Shown in pieces: positions 24,424-31,730 of a DNA stretch of 31,730 bases; the stretch's first letter is position 1, and each line of letters begins with the position of its first letter. Made by a program: the position numbers and the translations under genes. The notes beneath the pieces are model-generated. The model did not search any database. It was not told the DNA's origin and was given only the letters and a program-made list of their open reading frames with translations. This stretch comes from Methanocorpusculum sp. (lineage in GTDB: Archaea; Halobacteriota; Methanomicrobia; Methanomicrobiales; Methanocorpusculaceae), in the NCBI GenBank assembly GCA_029987395.1, contig DALTVX010000038.1, forward strand, positions 1-31,730, given 5' to 3'.

Positions 24424-25764
24424 ATGGGTCTTGAAAACACAAATGACGTCCTGATGGAAACAACCTTATTCGAAGAATTCGAGAGCAATGTAAGGTCGTA
24501 TTGTCGGAAATATCCGGTTATCTTTTCGAAAGCTAAAGGCTCTTTATTAATTGATCAGAATGGGGTCGAGTATATCGATCTTCTCTGTGGAGCCGGAAGC
24601 TGCAATTATGGTCATAACAATGACTATATCAAGGAAAAGGTCATCGAGTATCTCCAGAACGATGGGATCCTTCATGGCCTGGATATGTATTCCGTGGCCA
24701 AGGGGGAGTTCATCCAGTTCATGCAGAAGAATATTCTGCAGCCACGGGGTCTCAATTATAAGATCCTGTTTCCCGGACCGACAGGTACCAATGCAGTTGA
24801 AGCTGCTTTAAAAATTGCCAGAAAAGCAAAAGGCAGATCCAACGTATTGGCATTAATGGGCGGATTCCATGGAATGACGCTTGGCGCTCTTGCTCTCACA
24901 ACAGAGAGAACGGCACGGGAAGCCGCCGGAGTCATCCTTGGGAACGTAACACATGTTCCTCATCCGACTATGATGAAAAATCTGGACACGATCGAATATA
25001 TCGATATGATCCTGTCCGATGATCACAGCGGAGTGGACAAACCAGCAGCCATCATCATCGAGTCCGTTCAGGGCGAGGGTGGAGTCAACATCGTTTCTGA
25101 CCAGTGGCTAAAAGACATCCGTGCACTTTGCGATAAGCATGACATGCTGCTGATCCTTGACGAGATCCAGACCGGATGTTGCAGAACTGGAGCGTTCTTT
25201 TCATTCGAACGCGGCGGTATTGTTCCTGATATCATAGTCATGGCAAAATCCATCGGCGGTATTGGCATGCCTTCGGCGATCGTTCTGGTGAAACCCGAAT
25301 TTGACGTTTTAATGCCCGGCGAACACAACGGAACGTTTCGAGGTTTCCAGCTTTCGTTCATCGCAGGAAAAGCTGCTCTCGAGTTTATGCTCGCAAATCA
25401 TATCGAGGAGGAGACGGTCAGAAAAGGCAAGCTTGTCCAGGATTATCTGGCAGCAAACCTTCCGCTCATCGACCCGAATATGACCTTCCGTGGTCTTGGG
25501 CTGATGTGGGGCATCGACCTTGCCTCATATCCGGCAGGAACTGCTCAACAAGTCAGACATCTGTGCTTTGAAAACCGCGTTGTTCTTGAACTTTCAGGAA
25601 GAGAAGACTCGGTGGTCAAACTCATGCCGGCTTTAACGACGGATGACGCGACCCTTCTGCAGGCTCTTGAAGTCGTTCGCAGTGCGATCACGCAGGTGGT
25701 CACTGCCGCGAGAGCTTCCCAGATGACCAGCGAAGAACCGGATAACAATAAACTGTTTGCCTGA
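24424..25764 (+). CDS. EctB-type diaminobutyrate-2-oxoglutarate aminotransferase
   Basis: A 446-residue class III PLP aminotransferase closest in pattern to EctB/Dat, which makes L-2,4-diaminobutyrate from aspartate semialdehyde. Diagnostic stretches are FESNVRSYCRKYPVIFSKAK, AGSCNYGHNNDYIKEKV, LFPGPTGTNAVEAALKIARK, GGFHGMTLGALALT, ILDEIQTGCCRTG and Lys275 in VMAKSIGGIGMPSAIVLV. I place the start at ATG 24424, 8 nt after AGGAG; a GTG at 24415 lies inside that ribosome-binding site. The C-terminal tail of about 25 residues is polar and extra to the family. Neither ectA nor ectC is beside it, so ectoine synthesis is not supported here. A hairpin with a T9 run ends the gene. Confidence 0.88.
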   Translation: MGLENTNDVLMETTLFEEFESNVRSYCRKYPVIFSKAKGSLLIDQNGVEYIDLLCGAGSCNYGHNNDYIKEKVIEYLQNDGILHGLDMYSVAKGEFIQFMQKNILQPRGLNYKILFPGPTGTNAVEAALKIARKAKGRSNVLALMGGFHGMTLGALALTTERTAREAAGVILGNVTHVPHPTMMKNLDTIEYIDMILSDDHSGVDKPAAIIIESVQGEGGVNIVSDQWLKDIRALCDKHDMLLILDEIQTGCCRTGAFFSFERGGIVPDIIVMAKSIGGIGMPSAIVLVKPEFDVLMPGEHNGTFRGFQLSFIAGKAALEFMLANHIEEETVRKGKLVQDYLAANLPLIDPNMTFRGLGLMWGIDLASYPAGTAQQVRHLCFENRVVLELSGREDSVVKLMPALTTDDATLLQALEVVRSAITQVVTAARASQMTSEEPDNNKLFA

Positions 25765-25785
25765 ACATCAGGCATATTTTTTTTT
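25758..25785 (+). terminator. Hairpin plus T9 terminator after the EctB-like gene
   Basis: The stem TGCCTGA-ACA-TCAGGCA (25758-25774) includes the stop codon and is followed by TA and nine T (25777-25785). It has the form of a bacterial intrinsic terminator and separates this gene from the methyltransferase. Confidence 0.75.
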
Positions 25786-25856
25786 CATTGAGAACAATAC
25801 CTGTGCGATCGTTTTCAGCCTATGCCTCCTTTTCTATAAAATAACAATCAGTAGTA

Positions 25857-25866
25857 GTTTATAATC
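25857..25866 (+). promoter_or_regulatory. TATA box of the methyltransferase gene
   Basis: GTTTATAATC is centred 26 to 27 nt before the ATG at 25888, which predicts a leaderless mRNA. Another TATA-like tract (TTCTATAAAATA) lies about 25 nt farther upstream. Confidence 0.6.
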
Positions 25867-25887
25867 TAGAAAAATACATTATATCAT

Positions 25888-26721
25888 ATGACTGAAGAAC
25901 GGGACTATAGTCAGATCTGGGATGAAACCTACGCTCTTGCTTTGGAAGGAAAACTACAAGACGGCGATACAGAAGACGGTTTTTGGTCGATCCAGGAGAA
26001 TGTCGACCGATTCGTCAAGCATCTTCTTCATAAAAAAGGCGGGAAGATCGAGGATAATATCGCATCCATGAAGATCCCGCCCGGATCCACTGTCCTTGAC
26101 ATTGGAGCCGGACCGGGAACACTCGCTGTTCCTTTAGCTAAAGCCGGTTGCCTTGTGACCACCATCGAGCCCTCGATTCCCATGGGTAACGCAATGGAGC
26201 AGTACCGGCAGTATATGCAGGCACCAAAGATCGCCGAGATCCGTAAACGCTGGGAGGATGTAACGCCAAAAGAGGCGGGTCTTCATGATTATGTGATCGC
26301 ATCCAGATCGCTTATGTTTGGAAATCTGCGGGAGAACATGCTCAAGATGGACGCCGCAGCAAAAAAAGGCGTCCATATCTACTGGTATCTCACCTCCAAA
26401 TCCTCCTCGTGGGGTCATGATGATCTCTGGCCTATCCTGCACAAAAAGCCATATCACAGTGCCCCAAACGCGGTCGTTCTCTGGAATGCCTTGAACCAGC
26501 TTGGGATCTATGCAAATATCGAACTGAAGGCCGAGAAGAATGGTCATTTCTATCCTACCGTCTCCGATATGCAGGAGGATCATCACGGCCGCCTGATGGC
26601 AACGGAGCCCTGGCAAAAGGAGATCGTGAATGCGTATCTGGAAAACAAATACGAACAGACCGATGCCGGATTCCGTGTTCCAAGCACCTCACACCTTGCC
26701 CATATCTGGTGGGAAAAATAA
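25888..26721 (+). CDS. SAM-dependent methyltransferase, class I, substrate unknown
   Basis: A 277-residue Rossmann-fold methyltransferase. Motif I is VLDIGAGPGTLAVPLAKAG near residues 71-89, motif II is the acidic end of VTTIEPS, and HDYVIASRSLMF occupies the motif IV position. The N-terminus (RDYSQIWDETYALALEGK) and the C-terminal region (GHFYPTVSDMQED) belong to a subgroup seen in methanogens and other anaerobes, whose substrate I do not know. It has its own promoter, and a strong terminator precedes it, so it is probably not cotranscribed with the EctB-like gene. The iron-sulfur flavoprotein gene follows after about 70 nt. Confidence 0.82.
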   Translation: MTEERDYSQIWDETYALALEGKLQDGDTEDGFWSIQENVDRFVKHLLHKKGGKIEDNIASMKIPPGSTVLDIGAGPGTLAVPLAKAGCLVTTIEPSIPMGNAMEQYRQYMQAPKIAEIRKRWEDVTPKEAGLHDYVIASRSLMFGNLRENMLKMDAAAKKGVHIYWYLTSKSSSWGHDDLWPILHKKPYHSAPNAVVLWNALNQLGIYANIELKAEKNGHFYPTVSDMQEDHHGRLMATEPWQKEIVNAYLENKYEQTDAGFRVPSTSHLAHIWWEK

Positions 26722-26761
26722 GTTGGGGATTTTGTGCATTTTTTTCAGGCGAACAGAAAGA

Positions 26762-26771
26762 CAATATACCT
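26762..26771 (+). promoter_or_regulatory. TATA box of the iron-sulfur flavoprotein gene
   Basis: CAATATACCT is centred about 26 nt before ATG 26793 and about 15 nt before ATG 26781. It favours 26793 as a leaderless start. Confidence 0.5.
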
Positions 26772-26792
26772 CCTCGGATAATGTATGAACAT

Positions 26793-27344
26793 ATGAAGAT
26801 CATCGGCTTATGCGGGTCTGCTTCTCCAAAAAGCAGTACAAAAAAACTGATCGAAGCGGCTCTCGAAGCTGCAAAGAGAAATGGCGCCGATGTTGAGTTC
26901 ATCAATATTGCAAAACTTGACATCAAAGGATGTATCGCCTGCAAAGAATGCAAAAAAGATCAGGTCCTATTCTGCTCCCAGAATGATGACATGACAGAAC
27001 TATATACGAAAGTCAATGAGGCGGACGTGATCCTGCTTGGATCCCCGATCTATTTTGGGAATATAAGCGGGCAAAGCAAATGCTTCATTGACCGGACGTA
27101 TGCATTTTTCGGTTCGGACGGTTCGAAGCTTAAGAAAGGAAAGAACGTTGCCGCGATCATTACTCACGGTCATACCGTTGAGGGTCATTATCTGGATGCG
27201 GCAACACTTCTGACCCAAGGCTTTGGCAGCAGCGGGGCAAAGATCCTTTCACCTGAGTTTTTTGGCGGGCTCCGTAATGCTGATGATATCACGGATGCGC
27301 AGCTTTCACGGGCACAAGCATTAGGTGAAAAACTCACTGAATAA
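26793..27344 (+). CDS. Iron-sulfur flavoprotein, NAD(P)H-dependent FMN reductase family
   Basis: A 183-residue flavodoxin-fold protein related to archaeal Isf, which carries FMN and a [4Fe-4S] cluster and takes electrons from ferredoxin. The FMN phosphate loop is GSASPKSSTKK near residues 7-17. The compact cysteine motif CIACKECKKDQVLFC has the spacing C-x2-C-x2-C-x7-C of Isf. SPIYFGNISGQSKCFIDR is the second flavin-binding stretch. The longer open frame from 26709 lies in the end of the methyltransferase gene and is not used. Isf proteins are linked to oxidative-stress protection in methanogens; for this copy that is inference from the family. Confidence 0.88.
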   Translation: MKIIGLCGSASPKSSTKKLIEAALEAAKRNGADVEFINIAKLDIKGCIACKECKKDQVLFCSQNDDMTELYTKVNEADVILLGSPIYFGNISGQSKCFIDRTYAFFGSDGSKLKKGKNVAAIITHGHTVEGHYLDAATLLTQGFGSSGAKILSPEFFGGLRNADDITDAQLSRAQALGEKLTE

Positions 27345-27450
27345 TTTATTGATTCTCATCCTTGAGAAATCTGGTAAAATATACAATATACCTTTTTACG
27401 ATACAGGGCGTAATAGTAATCAGAAGTTGCCCAATATTTTGAATATGTTG

Positions 27451-27460
27451 GTTATACATT
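27451..27460 (+). promoter_or_regulatory. TATA box of the GDPD gene
   Basis: GTTATACATT is centred about 25 nt before the ATG at 27480, which suits a leaderless mRNA. A small hairpin (TTCTCA-TCCT-TGAGAA, 27353-27368) lies just after the upstream gene. Confidence 0.55.
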
Positions 27461-27479
27461 TACAGGAAAATATCGATTT

Positions 27480-28304
27480 ATGATCATAGTATATATTTTA
27501 ATAATACTCCTTGTAGTTCTGGGTCTATATCTTGTTTTACTCTACCCCGGGCGATCAAGAAAAAAGCAAATGCTCCCATTTACCCAGCATTACATTGCTC
27601 ACAGAGGGTTATTTGACAACGCGACCTCTGCCCCGGAAAATTCGATGTCCGCGTTTAGAAAAGCAATCGAAGCCGGATATGGTTTCGAACTTGATGTGCA
27701 GCTAACATGCGATAACGAGGTGGTCGTGTTCCATGATCATGATCTGAAACGTTCGTCAGGTGTCAATATAAAAATTTCTGACTGCAGTTTTGCCATGCTT
27801 CAGGAGCATCTGCTGTTTTCCTCAGAGGAGCAGATCCCCAAATTCGCTGATGTTCTCAATATGCTTTATGGGCAGGTCCCGGTGATCGTTGAACTGAAAT
27901 CTGATTCGGTGTCAGAGTATCATGATCTGTGTGAACGGGTGGCAGGATGCCTTGACTCGTATGACGGGCCATTTTGTATCGAGTCCTTCAACCCTATGAT
28001 CGTTCAATGGTTCAAGATCCATCGTCCGGCGTATCTGCGGGGATTTTTAAGCACGAATTTCTTTAAGAGGCGTCTTCCCATATCCTGGGTGGAGAAGTTC
28101 GTCCTGACCAATTGTCTGACGAATTTTTTCACGAGGCCAGACTTCATAGCATATGATATTCGGTATAGAAACCAGCTTTCAAACCGTATCTGTACATGGT
28201 TATATGGTCTGGTCAGAGTAGGGTGGACGGTACAGAATGAGGAGGAGCTCCGACGAATGGAAGCGTTTTATGATGTGATCATCTTCGATTCGTTTCTGCC
28301 GTAG
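27480..28304 (+). CDS. Membrane-anchored glycerophosphodiester phosphodiesterase
   Basis: This enzyme hydrolyses glycerophosphodiesters to glycerol-3-phosphate (in archaea possibly glycerol-1-phosphate diesters) and an alcohol. The first 25 residues form one membrane helix (MIIVYILIILLVVLGLYLVL), so the catalytic domain is tethered to the membrane. Catalytic landmarks are AHRGLFDN, PENSMSAFRKAIEAGYGFEL, DVQLTCDNEVVVFHDHDL (Glu, Asp and two His) and PVIVELKSD. The C-terminal part is weaker, but GWTVQNEEELRRM is typical. Length 274. It could act in lipid head-group turnover. It is a single gene with its own promoter. Confidence 0.9.
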   Translation: MIIVYILIILLVVLGLYLVLLYPGRSRKKQMLPFTQHYIAHRGLFDNATSAPENSMSAFRKAIEAGYGFELDVQLTCDNEVVVFHDHDLKRSSGVNIKISDCSFAMLQEHLLFSSEEQIPKFADVLNMLYGQVPVIVELKSDSVSEYHDLCERVAGCLDSYDGPFCIESFNPMIVQWFKIHRPAYLRGFLSTNFFKRRLPISWVEKFVLTNCLTNFFTRPDFIAYDIRYRNQLSNRICTWLYGLVRVGWTVQNEEELRRMEAFYDVIIFDSFLP

Positions 28305-28317
28305 GCAGGGAAACTGC

Positions 28318-28327
28318 TATTATATTT
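28318..28327 (+). promoter_or_regulatory. TATA box of the DUF169 gene
   Basis: TATTATATTT is centred about 25 nt before ATG 28347. It overlaps the TTG at 28326, so translation from that TTG is unlikely. Confidence 0.55.
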
Positions 28328-28346
28328 GGGCTCTCTATTTTACCAT

Positions 28347-29165
28347 ATGGAAAGTCGAGTCGCAAAGGAGCTTCGGGGTGCATTTTTGCCGATCGTGTTT
28401 TTGCGGACAGATACCTGTCCAACGAATGCGATCTCTCCAAAGAAGGGGGCACGAAGAGGATGTGTGATGGGTTTTATCTCGCATGTTATCCGGGATCGAA
28501 AAACCGCGGTTTTTACGAAAGAAACCTGCCTTTGTGCGGGGGCGACGGCGGGTCTTTGTTTTGGGAACGGGTACGTTGGCGCAGTTGGAGGCGTGGATAC
28601 CTTCGCGGCGTTTTTTTCGTATGGTCTTGAGTCGGCGAAGGATCCGGAGACATATCTGAAATTTTGTGAGAGGATGCCGGAAAACAGCCGCAGAAAGTAT
28701 CTGGAGGGTGAACGGATGCACGTGGACAGAGAAACGGCACGAAGGTTCATCGATGACGAAATCACGGCGATACCGCCGATATCGGGGAAGTACGCGGTGT
28801 TTAAGCCGCTCGAGGATCTTATGGAGGGAGAGATCCCGGTCTCCGTGATTTTTACGGTGAATCCGGTGAACCTTGCAGCTTTGATGCATGTTGCGGGTTC
28901 TCTTCCAGGAGGGAACGGGCTTTTTGCTTCGTCACGGATCTCAGCATGCCAGGCTCTTGGGAGTAAGGTTTTGCAGGAGTCGAAAAAGGATGTGCCGAAC
29001 GGAGTTCTTGGTATGATGGATCTTGCGGGACGCGGGCATTGTCGAAATGTTATCCCGAATGAGTATATGACCTATGCGGTTCCTTGGGAGATGTTTCTTG
29101 CAATGGAGAAGGTGGCGTCGAAGAGTTTTTTCCAGACGATGATCTGGGAGAAGTTCAAGGAATGA
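28347..29165 (+). CDS. DUF169-family protein, function unknown
   Basis: A 272-residue cytoplasmic protein of the DUF169 (ArCR, COG2043) family, common in methanogens and other anaerobes. Conserved cysteines stand out: CPTNA near residue 25, RGCVMGF, ETCLCAGATAGLCFGNG and GRGHCRNV. They suggest a metal or Fe-S site, although no ferredoxin pattern is present. Family stretches include FFSYGLES, GEIPVSVIFTVNPVNLAAL and NEYMTYAVPWEMF. I choose ATG 28347, since the TATA box predicts a transcript starting there; the frame is also open from a TTG at 28326. The reaction is not known. Confidence 0.85.
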   Translation: MESRVAKELRGAFLPIVFLRTDTCPTNAISPKKGARRGCVMGFISHVIRDRKTAVFTKETCLCAGATAGLCFGNGYVGAVGGVDTFAAFFSYGLESAKDPETYLKFCERMPENSRRKYLEGERMHVDRETARRFIDDEITAIPPISGKYAVFKPLEDLMEGEIPVSVIFTVNPVNLAALMHVAGSLPGGNGLFASSRISACQALGSKVLQESKKDVPNGVLGMMDLAGRGHCRNVIPNEYMTYAVPWEMFLAMEKVASKSFFQTMIWEKFKE

Positions 29166-29470
29166 ATGGGGTGTGTGCGGGTTGGAGCGGGCTGGTCCTT
29201 TAGGGATGGCCTCAGCCGAGGCGGGGACCTTTAGGTCCCTCAGCCGAGCAAGTCATGAACGTAGTGAAATGAACTTGCGAGCGAAGCGAAGCAGACAACC
29301 CGCGGTCGCAAGTTTCTGTTTGGTCGCAAATCAGAGATTTGCTTGGCTAAGACCACTAATCGCAAGTCTATCGACTTGATCGCAAAGCTTTGCTTTGCTC
29401 TGCTAAGACCACTCCTGCGGAGCGGTCCGCCTCGGCTGAGGTCGTATGCTTTGCATACGACCCGCTTATC
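29165..29470. repeat. Dense block of small hairpins upstream of the CbiZ gene
   Basis: About eight palindromes follow one another: GGGACC-TTTA-GGTCCC near 29233, GCAAGT with ACTTGC around 29250-29280, GCAAATC-AGA-GATTTGC (29326-29342, identical to 3171-3187), CAAGTC-TATC-GACTTG (29363-29378), GCAAAGC-TTT-GCTTTGC (29382-29398), CTCC-TGC-GGAG near 29413 and CGTATGC-TTT-GCATACG near 29445. The phrase GCTAAGACCACT occurs twice, after 29346 and after 29402. Flanks such as CTCAGCCGAG and CTCGGCTGAGGTCGT are shared with the blocks around rfcS. No coding character is seen in any frame. Confidence 0.8.
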
Positions 29471-29517
29471 CTACATGCTAAATAATCTTCCCGCCAAAAT
29501 AGTAACAGAGTATTTCC

Positions 29518-30405
29518 ATGCGTTATCATTATAATAAAAATACCCTGTATCTCAGGGGGAAATTCCACGCGGTCAGTACTGGAGTTGACGGCGGACTTCG
29601 TGACGTTTCCACGCTTCTCAATCACACGGTCCCCCATGACTTTGATCATACGGATCCACTTACCTTCATTCACGGGCTGCTTGCTGATGCAAAGTACGCA
29701 GAGGATGCATTCGGTCTTCTAACAGCAGTGCCCATGAAGGATCTCTGCATCCTTCAGTACGACTACATCTCGGTATTCGTTACGGCAGGAATCACGAATC
29801 CAAATCCGGATCCAACCAAACCGCACACAATAAATATCATCGTCACCTCAAACGAGGGATTTTCAGACGCCGCTCTTCTTGAAACAATAATCACCGTCAC
29901 CGAGGCAAAAGCCCACGCACTTCGGCTGCTTGGAAGAGATTTCACCGGCACGACCTCGGACGCCGTGATAATCGCATCTGAAGGCGACCCCAAACACACC
30001 TATGCGGGAACATACACCGAACCGGGAACGCGGATCTATGCCGCCGTTTTGCACGGGGTCATGGAAGCAGTCAAGCGTCATGAAGACATCATCAAAGCCA
30101 CCGAACCCACCTACTTCATTTATTCCAGATACAACGGTACCGGTTGGTTCCTCTGGGAAAAAGAGGGATGTCCGTATTACCCCTGCCACTTTGCCGGACA
30201 GTCCTGTGATTTTTGTTACTGCCCCTTCTATCCCTGTCATGACGAAACGCTAGGTGAATGGGTCGACAGTTCTTCGACTGGTGAGAAGATCTGGGCATGT
30301 ACAAACTGCCTGCTTCTCCATAAACAAGACGTCGCCGCGTATCTGAAAAAGAATCCGGATGCGACACTCGAGGAACTAAAAAGCTTCGAAAAACAGATCA
30401 AATAA
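29518..30405 (+). CDS. CbiZ-type adenosylcobinamide amidohydrolase with C-terminal Cys-rich domain
   Basis: Residues 1 to about 205 match CbiZ, which removes the aminopropanol side chain of adenosylcobinamide so that archaea can re-enter cobamide synthesis at adenosylcobyric acid. Typical stretches are FVTAGITNPNPD, NIIVTSNEGFSDAALLETII, TEAKAHALRLLG and GTTSDAVIIASEG. From Cys218 on, about 75 residues form a small cysteine-rich domain (CPYYPCHFAGQSCDFCYCP, FYPCHD and ACTNCLLLH), a probable metal or Fe-S site. The ATG at 29518 is the first Met. Methanogens depend on corrinoid methyltransferases, so salvage is useful. What the Cys-rich domain adds is not known to me. Confidence 0.88.
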   Translation: MRYHYNKNTLYLRGKFHAVSTGVDGGLRDVSTLLNHTVPHDFDHTDPLTFIHGLLADAKYAEDAFGLLTAVPMKDLCILQYDYISVFVTAGITNPNPDPTKPHTINIIVTSNEGFSDAALLETIITVTEAKAHALRLLGRDFTGTTSDAVIIASEGDPKHTYAGTYTEPGTRIYAAVLHGVMEAVKRHEDIIKATEPTYFIYSRYNGTGWFLWEKEGCPYYPCHFAGQSCDFCYCPFYPCHDETLGEWVDSSSTGEKIWACTNCLLLHKQDVAAYLKKNPDATLEELKSFEKQIK

Positions 30406-30414
30406 TAATTATAC

Positions 30415-30421
30415 TTTTTTT
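30415..30421 (+). terminator. T7 run after the CbiZ gene
   Basis: Seven T start about 10 nt after the stop codon of the CbiZ gene. On the opposite strand a separate T7 run (30453-30459) serves the convergent gdhA gene. Confidence 0.5.
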
Positions 30422-30452
30422 ATCTATCCGATAGCGGTTCTTGAAAAATATT

Positions 30453-30459
30453 AAAAAAA
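30453..30459 (-). terminator. T7 run after gdhA
   Basis: Seven A on the plus strand give seven T on the minus strand, about 23 nt after the gdhA stop codon. A small palindrome TAACCC-TAG-GGGTTA overlaps the gene end. Confidence 0.5.
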
Positions 30460-30481
30460 GTGAAGGTAATAACCCTAGGGG

Positions 30482-31730
30482 TTAAACCCAGCCGCGGATC
30501 TTCATCGCTTCAACAACACGCGAAACGGCAACAACGTATGCTGCCTGCCGCATATTGATCTTATATTCTTTGGATGCTTTGAGAACACCGTGGTAGGACT
30601 TCGTCATCGCTGCATCAAGCTTTGCATAGACATCATCCAGAGCCCAGTAATGCATATAACTATTTTGCACCATCTCGTAATAGGAAACGGTCACGCCACC
30701 TGCATTACACAAGAAATCAGGGACAACATGAACGCCGTTTTTGTACAGGATCGTATCTCCCTCGGGAGTCGTCGGGCCGTTTGCAAGTTCGCACAGGATC
30801 TTTGCTTTCACCGTTGGGGCAACCAGCTCATTGATCGCTCCCTCGTCGGGTGCGGCCGCAATAATAATGTCAACTGGAAGTGCCATAACTTCGTTATTCG
30901 TCAGGACCTTGAGACCTTTGTAGCCAATGACAGATTTTGTCTTGCTCTTGTGGATCCCGACCTCTACAATGTCAAGTCCATTATCATCGTAGACACCGCC
31001 TTTTGAATCCGTAACTGCCACAACTTTGCACCCGAACATCTCTTGAACGAGTTTCGCTGCAAAGGAACCTGCATTCCCAAAACCAAGAACTGCAACCTTT
31101 GCACTCTTCAAATCGAGATTTATTTCTTTTGCAGCTTCACGAAGGGTGAACATTCCTCCTTTTGCCGTTGCATCCCCGCGGCCAAGTGAACCGCCGACGA
31201 CGATCGGTTTACCGGTAACAAGACCGAACTGGTTTTTGCCGCAAATGACCGAGTACTCGTCCATCATCCATGCCATTATCTGGGCGTCCGTATATACATC
31301 CGGTGCCGGGGAATCGGTCTCAGGGCCAAGATTTTGCCAAAGAGCACGGATATATCCGCGGCTCAGACGTTCAAGCTCGCCCTTCGTCATCTCTTTTGGA
31401 TTGCAGATAACGCCGCCTTTTCCTCCGCCGAGCGGGAGATTCAGCACTGCACACTTCCAGGTCATCCAGGCTGAGAGAGCTCGAACTGTGTCGATGGTCT
31501 CTTCAGGATGATACCGGATCCCTCCCTTGTACGGACCAAGGGCATTATTGTACTGGACACGGAAACCCTGGAAGATCTTCGTGGTCCCATTGTCCATCTT
31601 CACCGGGATAGATACCTGGATCTGTCTTTGTGGTTGCATGAGGATATCAACAACACTCTGCTCCAGCTTGAGGATCTTTGCACAATCCATAAGCTGATGT
31701 TGGGCCATTTCAAACGCGTTTACCTTCGAC
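30482..31730 (-). CDS. gdhA: Glutamate dehydrogenase, 5' end outside window
   Basis: The enzyme interconverts glutamate and 2-oxoglutarate plus ammonia, linking nitrogen and carbon metabolism. Landmarks are GFRVQYNNALGPYKGGIRYH, the catalytic-lysine region VLNLPLGGGKGGVICNP, PAPDVYTDAQIMAWMMDEYS, the Rossmann motif VLGFGNAGSFAA, ADEGAINE-like AAPDEGAINELVAP and PDFLCNAGGVTVSYYE. The ATG at 31708 gives 408 residues, but the frame stays open to the window edge and reads SKVNAFEM there. That resembles the NPFEMA-type start of archaeal GDH, so the true start is probably upstream of the window. It is convergent with the CbiZ gene. Confidence 0.95.
   Translation of the reverse strand, partial: SKVNAFEMAQHQLMDCAKILKLEQSVVDILMQPQRQIQVSIPVKMDNGTTKIFQGFRVQYNNALGPYKGGIRYHPEETIDTVRALSAWMTWKCAVLNLPLGGGKGGVICNPKEMTKGELERLSRGYIRALWQNLGPETDSPAPDVYTDAQIMAWMMDEYSVICGKNQFGLVTGKPIVVGGSLGRGDATAKGGMFTLREAAKEINLDLKSAKVAVLGFGNAGSFAAKLVQEMFGCKVVAVTDSKGGVYDDNGLDIVEVGIHKSKTKSVIGYKGLKVLTNNEVMALPVDIIIAAAPDEGAINELVAPTVKAKILCELANGPTTPEGDTILYKNGVHVVPDFLCNAGGVTVSYYEMVQNSYMHYWALDDVYAKLDAAMTKSYHGVLKASKEYKINMRQAAYVVAVSRVVEAMKIRGWV

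Noticed and set aside
24424..26721. EctB-like aminotransferase and methyltransferase as one biosynthetic unit
   Set aside because: A strong hairpin with a T9 run ends the first gene and a clear TATA box precedes the second, so joint transcription is unlikely.
29165..29470. CRISPR array
   Set aside because: The repeated parts are short palindromes of differing sequence with irregular spacing. There is no constant repeat of 24 to 37 nt and no cas gene in the window.
1..31730. tRNA or rRNA genes
   Set aside because: I looked through the intergenic stretches for tRNA-like cloverleaf patterns and rRNA segments and recognised none. A covariance-model scan was not possible here.

Overview
The window looks like chromosomal DNA of a methanogenic archaeon of the order Methanomicrobiales; a Methanocorpusculum-like organism is my best guess (inference from gene content and sequence feel, no search was run). 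The archaeal signs are an RFC small-subunit clamp-loader gene, a complete block for the nickel cofactor F430, a CbiZ-type corrinoid salvage enzyme, a DUF92 protein, an archaeal glutamate dehydrogenase, T-run terminators and several TATA boxes lying about 26 nt before the start codon (leaderless transcripts).

Layout. 1-1357 is the 3' part of metG. 2087-3058 is rfcS. Before and after rfcS (1748-2053, 3161-3863) lie modular, hairpin-rich intergenic repeats, including one large inverted repeat. A minus-strand HEAT/TPR pair (3944-4803) diverges from a nine-gene tetrapyrrole operon (4944-14656): cfbA, cfbE, cfbD, cfbB, a Met8-type precorrin-2 dehydrogenase, hemA, hemB, hemL and a hemC-cobA fusion. 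The genes overlap or touch, and they lead from glutamyl-tRNA to sirohydrochlorin and on to F430. Two steps are missing here: hemD and cfbC.

14698-17027 is minus strand: a 50-residue membrane protein, a 57-residue 2[4Fe-4S] ferredoxin, dapB and dapA. 17143-17309 is a second inverted repeat. Then come a DUF362 iron-sulfur protein and a DUF92 membrane protein (plus strand), convergent with the two fumarase subunits and an MFS exporter (minus strand). 22663-30405 is plus strand: a basic amino acid decarboxylase, a stretch of long C and G runs, an EctB-type diaminobutyrate aminotransferase without ectA or ectC beside it, a SAM methyltransferase, an iron-sulfur flavoprotein, a GDPD phosphodiesterase, a DUF169 protein, another hairpin-rich repeat block and a CbiZ/Cys-rich protein. 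The window ends in a minus-strand glutamate dehydrogenase whose 5' end lies outside.

The most unusual signal is the intergenic repeat family. Small hairpins, many of 7 bp stem and 3 nt loop with outer arms GCAA and TTGC, sit in conserved flanks, but their inner arms differ between copies and both arms change together. I cannot name a function for them.
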